NCBI RefSeq assembly: GCF_050948215.1
Contig: NC_135149.1
Coordinates: 12,195,001-12,259,000, forward strand
DNA: 64,000 bases
DNA from: Halictus rubicundus
Lineage: Eukaryota > Arthropoda > Insecta > Hymenoptera > Halictidae
Direction: 5' to 3'
Shown: piece after piece, positions 1 to 10,970 of the stretch
How positions within the stretch are numbered: the first letter of the stretch is position 1
How the letters are laid out: every line of letters begins with the position of its first letter
The notes under the pieces: generated by a model
What the model saw: the letters and a program-made list of their open reading frames with translations, nothing else
Databases searched by the model: none
What the model was told of the DNA's origin: nothing
Position numbers and translations under genes: made by a program

Positions 1-1379
1 ATGTAACGATAGAGAAGAAACGGTGCTCGCCCGTTTCCTTCGTCGTGTTCTTAATGGCAGGAACGGCGAGCGGCCAACAAAAACGTAACATGCGCTCGGA
101 GTTTTTCAAAGAACCGCGCGACTCAGCCTCGTTCTGATTGGCCCGATGGCCTCAGCGTCCTCGCGGTGATCCCGGGCGACCTTGAAGCCACGGCTACCAT
201 AACATCGGCGAACAACCTCGGCTGGCCTCACCTCTCATCCCTCCACTCTTCTTCTTGTCAAGCCTCCTCCAGATCTCAGCTTCTTCTTCTTCTTCTGATC
301 GATATTAAGCACCGTTCACACTGGAACATCTCCATTCCCCATGCGTTTCAACCTAAATACCTCGGGAATCGTAGACATGCAATTTGTGCAAAAAAAAAAA
401 AAACAAACCGCTGGAACACTGTAGGATTAAGGGATTACTCTAAATCCGAATGCTTGATCGTGTCGGACAAGCTTAGCCGATCGATCACCGTAATCCGCGA
501 AGCCTTGAACGGTACCATAATCTTTTGGGTGTTCCTGATCGAAGTGAAACTTTTCTGGGTTTATTGGAGACTGATGACACATCGTAACCGGAAAATCTCG
601 GCGTTGGGGATTCATTTGTTTCGCGGATATAAATTACTTTCGATGATATACACTTCCACGCTGTTTCGATGATGAGATCAAGCTGTGTCTTGATCCTTGC
701 TTGAGCAGGATCTATCGGAAATTCACGGAATCGGTACATCCTATCAGATCGAACAGACCCAATCAGACTTAATGTAAAATTACTATTTGAATTACTATTT
801 GAGCCCAAGCACAGCTTAACAGAATACTCACGAATCGCCTAACCCAGACCTGAACAATGCAGTAAGAGCTTAAACTGGATCTACGCTAGACAATGAAAAC
901 TATTCGAGACCTATTCCTGACATGTCACAGACTTAACACTAGTAATTCAGACCTAATGTAAACTTGTGTTACCTAACCAATCGAAGCCTATCCTAACGTA
1001 ATTAACGCGATCTAATCGATACAGTCCAAACCCGAACACAATCGAATTAATGTATGTTGAACGTGACGTAACCAATTGTAAGCCTATCCATCTCAACTTG
1101 AAAAGTATAATTTATGCTGACACTATCATCCCTTCGTCTTCTTGACATTTCCGTTGTCATAATACTCTGCAGTCCAGTGATGTAACAATTTCAGAACATA
1201 TAATTCTAAAATGTTTATTAGACAGTTAGGAGGACAGTTAGTTTACCATGTTTCAAATCGACATTTTTCTGTCGCTCCAGTAGGCACTTGAGAAATTCTT
1301 TCAATTTTTGCCAACACCTATTTTTTAATTCTATCGACTCTAATCATTCTTTACAAGTGGCCAAATAATTTTGCTATGT
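1..1379. other. Non-coding stretch, no gene recognised
   Basis: A mixed-composition start (about 1-700) grades into AT-rich DNA. An open frame at 166-672 (+) begins at GTG, contains leucine and lysine runs made by CTT and A repeats, and matches no family I know. A shorter frame overlaps it on the other strand. I treat both as chance frames. I see no repeat or promoter-like structure here. Confidence 0.6.
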
Positions 1380-1383
1380 TTAA

Positions 1384-1564
1384 TACTAGGTTTACGCAGC
1401 ACTAAAAATGACTATTTCACATTATTTTATAAAAGTAACATGAACGTATCTATCAAAGTTTGTAGCCATTTTTTAAATATAATATACACTCAAAGAAATC
1501 AATTTGTTTTCGTAAGTTAAAAATATTAGAATCCGTCATTTTTACGGGCCCTGTAAATCTAGTG
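1384..1564. mobile_element. TTAA-flanked MITE, piggyBac-like (copy 1)
   Basis: A 181-bp element is flanked by TTAA on both sides (1380-1383 and 1565-1568), the target-site signature of piggyBac-type elements. The left end reads TACTAGGTTTACG and the inverted right end reads CACTAGATTTACAGGG, so the ends are short imperfect inverted repeats. The copy at 55801-56019 has the same ends (CACTAGATTTACGG) and the same TTAA flanks. There is no coding capacity, so it would need a transposase supplied elsewhere. The first base of the left end differs (T for C), suggesting an old copy. Confidence 0.75.
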
Positions 1565-1568
1565 TTAA

Positions 1569-2530
1569 ATTGTTCAACCTCAGTATTTTCTTGTCGTTCC
1601 AGCACATGTAGGACGCGGGAGCAATTTTGTTTCAGCCATAATTTATCTATACTGAACAAATTTACCGAGAAGACTGTTTAGGTACAGTCGGGTTAAACGT
1701 CTCCCCGGCAATGATCGCTGCTGGATCCGTCGGAACTGGGTTAACGCGTAAAAAACGCGCGGGATGCACCCGAAGAAAGTCGTAACTCAGAGGACGATTC
1801 GGCCTCGTTATTATTCATGGCGTCGAATTGGGTCACGTCGCCGAAACGATCGGCTGTTCGATCGGCTCTCGAACGAATTTATCCGGGCCCGTCGACGACG
1901 ACGGTGTATGACTTCTGAGCTAACACGCCGCGACGTATCCCGCGAGCGAACGTGTCTGCGGTGGGAGGGGGGGGGGGGGGTCACTGTAAACGTAAACACA
2001 TTTGCATACCACGCGCACACACGCATGCGGGTCAGTGAGGCGATCGACGCACACCGTCATCTCTCTTATCGATTGCCGGGTTATCGGCTGTAAACACGGA
2101 AAGCGTTCGTAGTACTACCGGGAGATAAGGGACCGCCTACGAAGCCCGAGGATCCATTCATTCTTTATACCCTCGTGTAGACGCTGCTAATTAGGGTGAC
2201 GAAGGGGGCTTTGACCGAGGATTCTGCGACGACGATCTGCTACGTCAGCGACGGAAAGGTCGAGCGGATATTGGGGATGAGGAGAGGCTGAATAAAAGTG
2301 TTCTGAATTGCACCAGACAGTTGTCGCGTTTGTTGATAATTTTTTCACAATTATTTTGAACTCCGGAGAATTCACGAATGTTGAGTGATCGAAGTGGGAG
2401 GCATGTTTATTGCAATTGTTAGTGGATATTTCCACTTGAGGCGCCACGAAAAGTTTGTATATTATTATTCAAGATATTTTTTTACTGAATTTGTTTGCAT
2501 CGTATGAATTCTTGCCATGGTTAAGAATCA
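1569..2530. other. Non-coding, CpG-rich block around 1.7-2.1 kb
   Basis: CpG-rich DNA with many CGA and CGT words keeps several frames open on both strands (for example 1764-2093). The frames are arginine-rich and low in information, as expected from composition alone. No splice-site and coding combination was found. A 14-base G-run is listed separately. Confidence 0.5.
1967..1980. repeat. Poly-G tract (14 G)
   Basis: An uninterrupted run of G follows GTGGGA. It could form a quadruplex or an H-DNA structure. It is also a likely site for sequencing length error. Confidence 0.9.
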
Positions 2531-2718
2531 CAGTGATTTCTCTGTATATGTCGCTAACGCCTGCATGATGAACATCGCGGAATTATCCCCACTACCGTGG
2601 GGTGTACTCACTCAGGGGCCACGATGCTCGAGAGGCCTCGGACGCCGAGGAATGTAAACATAACACGGCTCGGTTATGTCTGCTGGACGATACACGACGC
2701 TGGCAATAGAATTCACTG
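2531..2718 (-). mobile_element. TA-target MITE, family A (188 bp copy)
   Basis: The outer end reads CAGTGATTTCTCTGTATATG, and the other end, inverted, starts CAGTGAATTCTATTGCC. The right end is followed by TA; the left flank is CA, probably a decayed TA. On the reverse strand it carries the same internal blocks as the copy at 6630-7203: GTGTATCGTCCAG, CGTGTTATGTTTACA, then GTGGGGATAATTCCGCGA. The CAGTG ends and TA target fit the Tc1/mariner group. There is no transposase remnant. Confidence 0.75.
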
Positions 2719-2720
2719 TA

Positions 2721-5700
2721 ATGAGAAAAAAATTCCGAGAACCCAACCGACATCGATCAACAGTTTTGTCAATCGGTCACCGCCGAAGTGTTTGTATACA
2801 AACACGGTTTACAGTCCGTCGTAGTCTAGGAACTGTCCGAGCAGTAAATTATCCGGGGTATTTGTTTAATCGTCGAAGGGCGATGGGTCTGTCGTCGTTA
2901 ATTCGAAAATAGCCGGGCGCGCATATTTTATTCCCGTTGTTGACACAGACCCGCGGAACGCTGGCCAAGAGACAGAGAAGGGAATCGCCTGAACAAATAA
3001 TCGTTGGAACGTATGTACGAGGGGCTATTTCTGATCCGTGCAGTCCAGTTTCAAGATCGTCGGCTGTTAACCCCATCGAGCGTCGGTTTCGAAGGTCGAA
3101 AGCCATGGCGAACCAAAAGGTTAAGGGAGCCGGGTCCAGGAGAGGCGAGCACGGTTCGTGCACTCGAGCTTTTCCCGCGCCGATCGGCCACCCACTCTAA
3201 GCGAAGTGGGCGTGTGCATGAGCACACATTGTTCGTCGGTGTTTGCATTCCCTTCGATCCACGGCGTTTTCACTCGACACCGCTGCCAGTACGGCCAAAA
3301 ATGCAATATCCGGCGCCAATATCTGCGCTTCCGATCCGTCGCGAGAATAACATTTCGTTCGGAGATTCTGTAATTAAATTCTGGCACTGCTTTCTACATT
3401 CCAAACACCTGTGTTTCACACAGTTTAATTCAATCGAATAAGAGCCGATTTTTGAAAAATGTACGAACAGAGCCTATTGATTCCCTCGAAGCCTCGGATC
3501 CTCCTTTTATAACCCTGCAGTGTTCTAAAGGATTTACTTATGCGAAGTGATCGTTTAATGACAAAGCACGATGCAGTTGCATGCTGCACCTGCTCCTGGG
3601 CTATAAGAGAGTAACCCAGCTTCCTGGACATCGTAGCTAACAATGAACAAAATATAGCTCGGTTATGATAGTTATCTCCCTTCTTTTTCATCTTACTGTA
3701 TTCCAAAAAATTTTCTGAATAATCTACAACTTCAACAGATTGTTACACGTCGATAAATTTTCGATAAAATTGTTCTGCGATCAGAAAGAGACCAGAGCAA
3801 GCGACGTCTTTCTCTCGAATTTTTCTTTCTCCGCGATACTATTTAGTCTTTTACCCCGTGAGCCAACATGGCGTTATTATTTGCCAAGCCATCGTTCGGA
3901 GCTGTTGCGAGGCGAGCCACGTACCCTGTGGCATTAAAATCCAAGCCATAATAACGCACACACGCTCGCGCAAACACCGTTCGACCGTTCCGATAACGTT
4001 CACGGAAAGAAAAAGAGCTGCGGCCCGACTTTATAACACCCGATAGCGGCGTGACGCCTCGTCAATCAACCGCGAAAACAATCCACGTGCGTTCCAAACT
4101 GGAGCTCCTACTTCCACTTAATCGCGCTTACGTTCATCCATTAGCTATAGTATTACATAGCCGAGGTCCTATGTTCATTGCGCGACTCTCGTAGATTCGA
4201 CGATTGCTGGCCGGTGAACTAGTTCATTCATTATTCATCGTTCTTTTTATTCCTCTTTTTGTCGTACCGTCCGCGGAAACGAGCATTTGCATAAACATGC
4301 GCGGTCTTTTAGCACCGGTCACCGCTGGAACAATCAAACCTGTCAAACCGAGTGATTATTCTACAATTGAGGCCATAGGTGCGAGGTCGTCACCGAGAAT
4401 ACCCGGCCTGTCGCGTAACTGATAGTACATGTGCTCGAAACGCAGCTTGCGCCGAGTGTAAGCTGAAATATGCACGTTATTCCCTGTGCAAATAATAAGT
4501 ACAGTCCTTGGTCGAAAAAAGTACGGTACACTTTTCGACGTCTTTCGTGTTTTTAGTGAACGACCTGAACAGAATGTGATTATTTTATTACTTTAATTGT
4601 TTAATTCTATTAGCTATTAAGGTATTGCATACGTGCACGAATCCCCATTAAGAACGTCCGGAGTGTACGGGTTTTCGAGTGAAGTTAACGAGAACCTACT
4701 GTAGCCAAATCAATACGCCTGAGCGTGCCAATACCTGAGGTGACCTGCGAAAATTCTGCTTGTACATAGGGTCAACGAACAACCGGAACACGTTGAAACA
4801 ATGCGAAACGGTTCGGTGGGAGTCAGGTGTGCCCCAGGAAATCAATGACGCTGCCGCGGGCTGCAGGAAACCTCGTACAATAAACAATCCCGAGCGCTAG
4901 GACTCGCGGGAGACTCGCCGGTGAACGGTGCAAAGAAATTCATCAAGGAGAGACATTCATCGCGGGATAACACGTGAGGCAAAAGAGGAAGGTGGGCACG
5001 ACACCCACGTGCGTCCCGACCACGTACCATACACAGGACACTGCACGTAGCGCAAGGATCGCGGTGAAAAAGGCTGCGCTCTCGGGCCGACCCACGCGAG
5101 TGCCGCGGAACTGCATACGACCCGCGGTACCCGCTGTACCCGGGTAATGCACCAGTCGTTTGCACGAGGCGAACGAGTCCCTTTTCTGGCCGGTGCCGAC
5201 ACATGTAAACATCCGAGCCGGGGAAGATTGGTGAAGAAGAAGACGAGAGGAAGAGGGACAGCCGCGCATCATCGCGGCCATATTTCTTGGCGGCCGAGCA
5301 TCGGCCCGACGTCCATTGTGCAAGGACGTCGCACAATGGAGTCATAAGGAAGTTCCCTCTGAGTTATGAGACATTGTCCAGCGACCTGTCTCTCCTCGCC
5401 CGTAATTGCATACCGATCGGATGTTTCGCGGAATGCAATTTATGCGTTCGACGTGGCCTGGAATCTTTCGCGCCCGGCAATTAAAGCCGCTGAATCATCG
5501 CGATTGGGCATTGTCTCCGATGCTTCGGGGACGTCTGCCGGATGTCTGAAGAGGTGCACGAGACGTCGCTTGCGCGCACATCCATTGCAGATCTTTCGGG
5601 AGACGCCTAAGTTCAGGTGTCGGGGATCGAATCTGTTAAGCTTCTAGGCGCGAAGACGTCCTTCTTGGTTGAACATCATGATTAGCGGACCTTTATGCAA

Positions 5701-6496
5701 AAGAAAAATTGTTCATGTAAATCACAATCAAGAAAGGAGAGGTACATAAAAATTGATTTCACCTCTTAATCTTTGGATTGGAAATACCGGTGATATGAAA
5801 TTCATCTGCATAAAAATGCATAAAATCCGCTGTCTAATCGGAATACATAAATTCTCTTCTCTACCACAAAAATATCTTGCACAAGTTCTTGTAGAGCAAT
5901 TCACGAACAGGCTGCCCAACTACAATCTTCCAACTTGCAGATGAACAATTCAGCTATGCAAATTCGAATGAATGAAAAGTTTCGACAGTTTCGCGGTGTC
6001 AGCGACCATAAACTATCCGCAAGACTAAAACCATTTCCTCCTGACACCGAAGAGTGCATAAAGCCGAATTTATTGCGAATAATTCACGGTGACGCTCTCC
6101 CCCCCCTCTCTCTCTGCTCTTCCTTCTAAATTAGTTTTGTCCGACATAATCGCAGAAGTTATAAATATTAAAACAAAAGTGAGCAAACTCCTTCGTACCG
6201 TCGAAGTTTCTCTACTTCGCTTTTCGTGCGCCGTAAATCATAGCGATGCGAGCGGATTGCATATAGATTTTGTTCATTTTTTTTTCCAACGCCCCTGGGC
6301 GATAATTGAGTCTATCGGTGACTGTGTGCGCATAGACGCGCACCGCGAGCAAATTACAGATGTAACATTCGAGATTGTGAAACAGGCGATTGCCGGAGTG
6401 ATTAGCCGACGTCGGTTTTCGGTCTGAATGCGTAATAAGCTGACGTTTCGCTGAAGGCGAGCGGTTTTTTCAGCGAATTTTTCCGTGAGTCCGACT
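2721..6496. other. Non-coding stretch, no gene recognised
   Basis: Alternating AT-rich and CpG-rich DNA. The densest CpG block is about 4840-5340, where frames are open on both strands, including 167 codons on the minus strand at 4842-5345. None shows a domain, signal peptide or convincing splice pattern. The block could be a promoter or conserved regulatory segment, but I see no core promoter element that fixes a start or a direction. Confidence 0.5.
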
Positions 6497-6521
6497 GGGG
6501 AACGTGTTTCTTTCCCGCCAC

Positions 6522-6627
6522 GTGTTTAGGATAATTATTTATTGAGCAAGAGACCACCGGCCGAGTCATTCAAAGGGGGGTTCAACAGAAAGGTTCATAA
6601 AGGAGACATAAATCAAGAATTTTGATG
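6522..6627 (+). repeat. Local duplicated segment, copy 1
   Basis: The block contains CGTGTTTAGGATAATTATTT and TGAGCAAGAGACCAC, which recur at 8668-8706. It is followed by GGGGTTCAACAGAAAGGTTC and ATAAAGGAG, which recur in diverged form at 7343-7378 and 9757-9790. The same order of blocks suggests segmental duplication within 6.5-9.9 kb. It ends next to the TA that bounds the transposon starting at 6630. Confidence 0.6.
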
Positions 6628-6629
6628 TA

Positions 6630-7203
6630 CAATGAGTTCTGGATATATGTCAAGAACACGGGTCTTGCCAGTGTCGTGTATCGTCCAGGAGGCATACCCG
6701 AGCCGTGTTATGTTTACACTCCTCGGCGTCCCGCGGTAGTGGGGATAATTCCGCGACGTTTATCATCCAGGCCTTGGCGACATATACAGGGTCATCCGTT
6801 TTTAAACGGCCAAACGTCAACCAGCTATAGAGGACCCCAAATGAAACAACTTTCACCCCTAACACTTTTTTGGATTCGGTCTTGATTTTTAGATAATTGC
6901 AAAAGCCCGTCATTTTTTGCGTTCACTTAAGATTAAATATATTAGGACTGCAATTATGTATCTCGATGATTTTTCCTTTGTTTGGTTTAAAATAAATAGG
7001 GGCATCTTTTTTATTCAGTCAACTTTTTTGTATGACCTTTGGATCTTGGTTTTTTTTGACATGGGGCACGCCGTGGAGACTGAATGAAATAACTTCGAAT
7101 CAAAAAAAGTGTTAGGGGTGAAAGTTGTTCCATTTGGGGTCCTCTATAGCTGGTTGACGTTTGGCCGTTTAAAAACGGATGACCCTGTATAGAGAAATCA
7201 CTG
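6630..7203 (+). mobile_element. TA-target MITE, family A, interrupted by a second element
   Basis: The host element starts CAATGAGTTCTGGATATATG after TA (6628-6629) and ends AGAGAAATCACTG before TA (7204-7205). It is related to the copies at 2531-2718 and 16285-16348. The 401-bp element at 6787-7187 splits it. Removing that element and one TA restores the junction GGCGACATATATAGAGAA, which is exactly the sequence found uninterrupted at 16325-16342. Without the insert the host is about 171 bp. No coding capacity. Confidence 0.8.
6787..7187. mobile_element. Nested foldback MITE, about 93-bp inverted arms, TA target
   Basis: The element starts CAGGGTCATCCG and ends CGGATGACCCTG, with TA on each side (6785-6786 and 7188-7189). 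The two arms (about 6787-6880 and 7095-7187) are nearly perfect reverse complements, with only one or two mismatches over most of their length. That high arm identity means the insertion is younger than its host element. The TA duplication and CAGGG ends fit a Tc1/mariner-related non-autonomous element. The middle of about 200 bp is AT-rich and has no frame worth calling. Confidence 0.9.
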
Positions 7204-7205
7204 TA

Positions 7206-8124
7206 GTGGGAAAAAGTTTGCTTGGGAAGATTTCGTAAATATCTGTCAGAGAGAAAAGACAGCAAAAGAATGGATTATGTGCTAAATCAGTGTATTATGT
7301 GCTAAGTGGGGTTTACGTCGTCAACATATGTAATGCGAGATCCATCGAGGGGTTCGACAGAAAAGTTCATAAACGAGGCCATTCATTCGCGTTCGAAATG
7401 GACCGGGAATAAAATGGTTGACTGCGAAGTTCGGTAGAACAAAGTTTGCTGTATCTCGTCGATGGACTTCGGAAACTTCAGCACGATTTTTCTCTCACTA
7501 TAAATAACGGCGAGACTCTTCAGAGCGAAGCAGAGTTGAAATGTTTCGTGATAAGAGCGTTTTTGAAGAGGTTCGTAAAGATTGCTGCGCGTTATTGATG
7601 GGAAACAGAAAGGTTTGGCGATAGGCTTCGCGGGGGGAAAGTTTGAAGATGCACTTCGTTTTGGAGGATTTTTAAAAGAGGAAGAACAGGGGGAGAAGTG
7701 CCATTAGGTTCGTAGGAATAGGATCGTGTTAAGTAACTTTACTGATCATTAACTCTTCTAATGATCAGTTCTTCTTTCAGCAAAAGAAGCAACGTTCAAA
7801 AGAATCGTTTGCAATTGGCGAGTGTAAGATTTCTAGAAGAAGACATTTTTATTTATGGAGAAAGGGAATTATTAGAAGGACTTATACTAATTAGAAGGAC
7901 GTACGTCAGTCCTTCTATTAATGAAAGCAGCATCGTCCAAAAGGAAGATTCATAACTGTACTTCATTATGGGAAGATTTCTAAAAGAACAGAGGATTTCT
8001 GTTCACTAAGAGTCACACTAACCGGGAGAAAGATTGTGAAGATTATTAAAGAATACACAAAGGGGTTTATGAATATTAAAAATCACCATAATATTTCCCT
8101 TTCGTTAGAAAGTAATTTAACGAT
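7206..8124. other. Non-coding with diverged local repeats
   Basis: The segment 7336-7455 reads GAGGGGTTCGACAGAAAAG, then TGGACCGGGAATAAAA and GTTGACTGCGAAGTTC, ending TGTATCTCG. It matches 9752-9912 in diverged form. Further words such as GAGGTTCGTAAAG (about 7568) and GGAAGATTCATAA (about 7944) hint at an older tandem repetition. No gene seen. Confidence 0.55.
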
Positions 8125-8126
8125 TA

Positions 8127-8515
8127 CAGTGTTTATATATGTCCAAATGCCTAGCCGATAAAAGCCCCAGAACTATCCCCACTGCCGAGGGATATACCCC
8201 GTGAGGGATAATCAGAACAATGCCACGAATATGATTTGTTATATTGGTGAAAGTCCCGTAAAGAAATAATAAAAAATAAAGATGTTCTCGAGCTTCACTG
8301 TCCTTTTCTGCATTCGGCACTTCATCAAAGAATAGTAGGGTCTCGTCGGCAGCATTTCCCCACTGTGACTTTGGCAGATAACTCATAGGACACACGAAAG
8401 ACCACAAGACTCGGGCTGCTGACATATAACGCGGATTAGTGAATCCAAAATTATACAGTGGTATAATATGTCCCTGGCTAGACCCGTGTTTTGGTCATAT
8501 ATCGAGTAAACACTG
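8127..8515 (-). mobile_element. TA-target MITE, family B (389 bp copy)
   Basis: Flanked by TA (8125-8126 and 8516-8517). The left end is CAGTGTTTATATATGTCC; the right end, inverted, is CAGTGTTTACTCGATATATG. The left block (CTAGCCGATAAAAG, then CCCCACTGCCG) is the reverse complement of the right end of the copy at 26277-26782. Internal words such as AATGCCACGAATAT and AAGTCCCGTAAAGAAATAAT are also shared. It is internally rearranged compared with that copy. No transposase frame. Confidence 0.8.
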
Positions 8516-8633
8516 TAATTCTTATTTGATCAAACGAAACGAGTCTCTAAGCCACAGAAACGCTGTACCTCTTTAATGCGAACAAGATAAAGATAAAATT
8601 GAGGGGTGGGGGGATTCCTAAAATAATACAGTC

Positions 8634-8706
8634 TAGGAAACGTGTTCCCTTACCGTCACGGTGGGCCGCGTGTTTAGGATAATTATTTGTTGAGCAAGAA
8701 ACCACG
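8634..8706 (+). repeat. Local duplicated segment, copy 2
   Basis: GTGTTTAGGATAATTATTTG and TGAGCAAGAAACCAC match 6522-6557 with few changes. The preceding GAAACGTGTTCCCTTACC corresponds to GAACGTGTTTCTTTCCC before the first copy. This supports a duplication of about 70 bp with 2.1 kb spacing. Confidence 0.7.
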
Positions 8707-8709
8707 AAT

Positions 8710-9750
8710 GTACGCACGTTCAGAATGCACTTGACCGGATCGCCAGGTAAACTCCTCTGATCTTGATTACTCGGTTATTGGTGTTATCGCAATTTCCGTT
8801 CTTCGGAAGGCCGATTGTTAAAGCGTCCGCCGAGACGCTAATCACGCATTACCTTCTCTTTCATTGGCAGCGTGTTGCACAAGAACCGGTTGTTACATCA
8901 ATCTGGAGTGACAGTCTGATCGAACGAGATTTTCCGGCTATCCAATGAATTACAAAAATCTCACCGCGGCTCGTAACTCGGTGTGCTGCTCTCGGCTCGC
9001 TAATTAACTCAAAACTTTGCATCCACCTAATCAATCAAAAACTTCTGACGTCCCACAGGGTGAATCACGGAAAATTTTCTGCATTCTTCTAGTTTACGTC
9101 ATCGCTTTCGCAATTCGAGCGTAGAAATATCTTCCGCGATTATCGCATGATTTATCGAACATGGACGATAACGCGCGGACTCGATAGGATGCTCTTGCAT
9201 CATCATAAACATAAGAGAAACTGACTCTCGGCCATCGCGCGAGCAAAGTCGAGGAGTTCCGAGGTAAATTCGTGTGCAAAATCGGCGTTGAATTGTTCAC
9301 CAAATTTATAATTTGTCATGGAAGAAAAAAGTTGATGGCCGAGGTACTCTTTAGCGTCTGGAAGGGACAATGATTTCGAAGAGGGGTCAAACGATGAACT
9401 TGAGGGTCCGTCGAAAAGGGGAGAGGAGAACGAGACCAATTTCTCGTCGGCGAGTTCATAATTCTTCCCGCCAACAACGCGATGTCAGCCGACAAACCGC
9501 AAGGCTCGATTGGTTACGCAAGCACAGCAGGCGTTCGGAGTGCATCGTCGCGACTGCAGCAACTCCGTTGCACTACCGGCGTAGTTTATAGTCCCGTGCC
9601 GGCTCTCTGGGAACCCTCTGGTCGACGTCCCCAGCATCCCCGATCGCCGTCACGTGAAATGCCGCGACGATATTTGCGGCGATCGCCAGGATAACTGCGA
9701 CGCCAGAATGGGATCGCAGTCTCCTGGATATCGTTTGAGAACCGTCGTTG
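8710..9750. other. Non-coding stretch, no gene recognised
   Basis: AT-rich then CpG-rich from about 9360. The block at 9460-9700 has TTCCCGCC and ATTGG (reverse of CCAAT) words that could be promoter parts. Overlapping frames on both strands are short and lack coding features. Confidence 0.45.
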
Positions 9751-9751
9751 A

Positions 9752-9912
9752 GGTTCACCGAGGGGTTCAACTGGGGAAGATTCATAGTGAGTGCTCCCAC
9801 CGTGGGAGGGTTCGTAAAGGAGGCTGTTCTTTCGCGTTACAAGTGGACCGGGAATAAAAGGGTTGACTGCGGAGTTCCAGGAGAATAAAGTTTCCTGTCG
9901 TTTCAGGTATCT
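9752..9912 (+). repeat. Local duplicated segment related to 7336-7455
   Basis: GAGGGGTTCAACTGGGGAAG, GTGGACCGGGAATAAAAGG, GTTGACTGCGGAGTTCC and GGTATCTCG occur in the same order as in 7343-7460. The spacing is increased by small insertions. The shared order argues for common descent rather than chance. Confidence 0.65.
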
Positions 9913-10420
9913 CGAGACTTTTAAGCGAATTAGGAATTAAATGACCGAGGTATTCGGGCGAATAAAATTCGCTGTCGTTCGAGGTGCATCTTGGTATCTG
10001 GAACGATGATTTTATGCATTTACGACGAAAATGAGTAAGTGAAATTTAAAGCAGTAAACAGACTCAAGGAATTCAAGTATTAGACTCGATGCACACAATT
10101 TTTATTTCGCATAAAGATACGCGGTTCAACGGTAACAAAAATCATGGAATACATACCAGCTCTTTATTTTCTCAAAATATAAAGCAACTCTTCAGTTTCT
10201 GACTTGAGAATTATAAAAAATGTTTGTTACAGATTGAAAGATCTTAAGGGACAAAAACTTCCACAAATTATTAAAATTCATTACTGGGGACCCATTCGAT
10301 AAATTCATTTCGTTGGGCATATGGGGACTTTATCAGGACATTGTTAGACCATATTAGGATATAATTAGGACCGTGATAAAAATCGTTTCAATGAAGCAGT
10401 CGCTGTTACCAAGACCCGGT
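9913..10420. other. AT-rich non-coding stretch
   Basis: Low-GC DNA with no open frame above chance, no inverted repeat and no tandem repeat that I can see. Confidence 0.6.
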
Positions 10421-10970
10421 ATTAAACAGTTGCACTGTACGCAACTGCGATGCAGCTAAATATCCACGATTTGAAGAAAGAAGATGCACAGTTTCCTCGA
10501 CTGTTCCCGAGGCGGGAGGATCGTTCGGTGAAGATGATCAGAGATATAAAAGGGACACAATGACAGCGTTGAAGGCGGGCGTCGTTGCTCGGCGAAAAGC
10601 CGCTGCGCGGAGATCGTTCACGGGGACAGACCCAGCAACGATCACCTCTGACGTGGAAGAGGTCGTTCCAGCGGTGCAACGGGGAACGGAACATGCGACA
10701 TACGGTCCCGAGCCCGAGCCAGGCCCGTGTTCCGCGCGCGATCTCCGCGAGTGCAGCCAGTTGCAGTACGCGCATACGTGTAAGCGCACGCTCGTCGCGT
10801 GAGCGCTCGGCTTCGGCTTCGGCTCCGCTCGGTCTCTCTTTCTCTTCGACGCTCGTGCTCGCGGCGCGGCGCGGCGTTTCCGTGGCCGCGGAAAATTGCC
10901 AGTACACGGTAATCAACGGCTGTCACTTCGCTAACCGCGGTTCGATTTGATCGTCGTGGTACGTGTCTCG
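10421..10970. promoter_or_regulatory. CpG-rich block, possible promoter
   Basis: Dense CpG over about 500 bp, with runs such as GCGGCGCGGCGCGGCG near 10861 and a pyrimidine stretch near 10840. Frames are open on both strands (up to 164 codons on the minus strand, 121 on the plus), as expected in such DNA. Arg, Ala and Ser dominate and no domain is visible. In insects with CpG-retaining genomes such blocks often mark promoters or first exons. Direction and start cannot be set from the sequence. Confidence 0.35.

Noticed and set aside
166..672. 168-codon plus-strand frame near the window start
   Set aside because: It has a GTG start, homopolymer-derived Lys and Leu runs, no family resemblance, and an overlapping minus-strand frame.
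4842..5345. 167-codon minus-strand frame in CpG-rich DNA
   Set aside because: Several overlapping frames on both strands are equally open. No domain, signal peptide or splice pattern was found.
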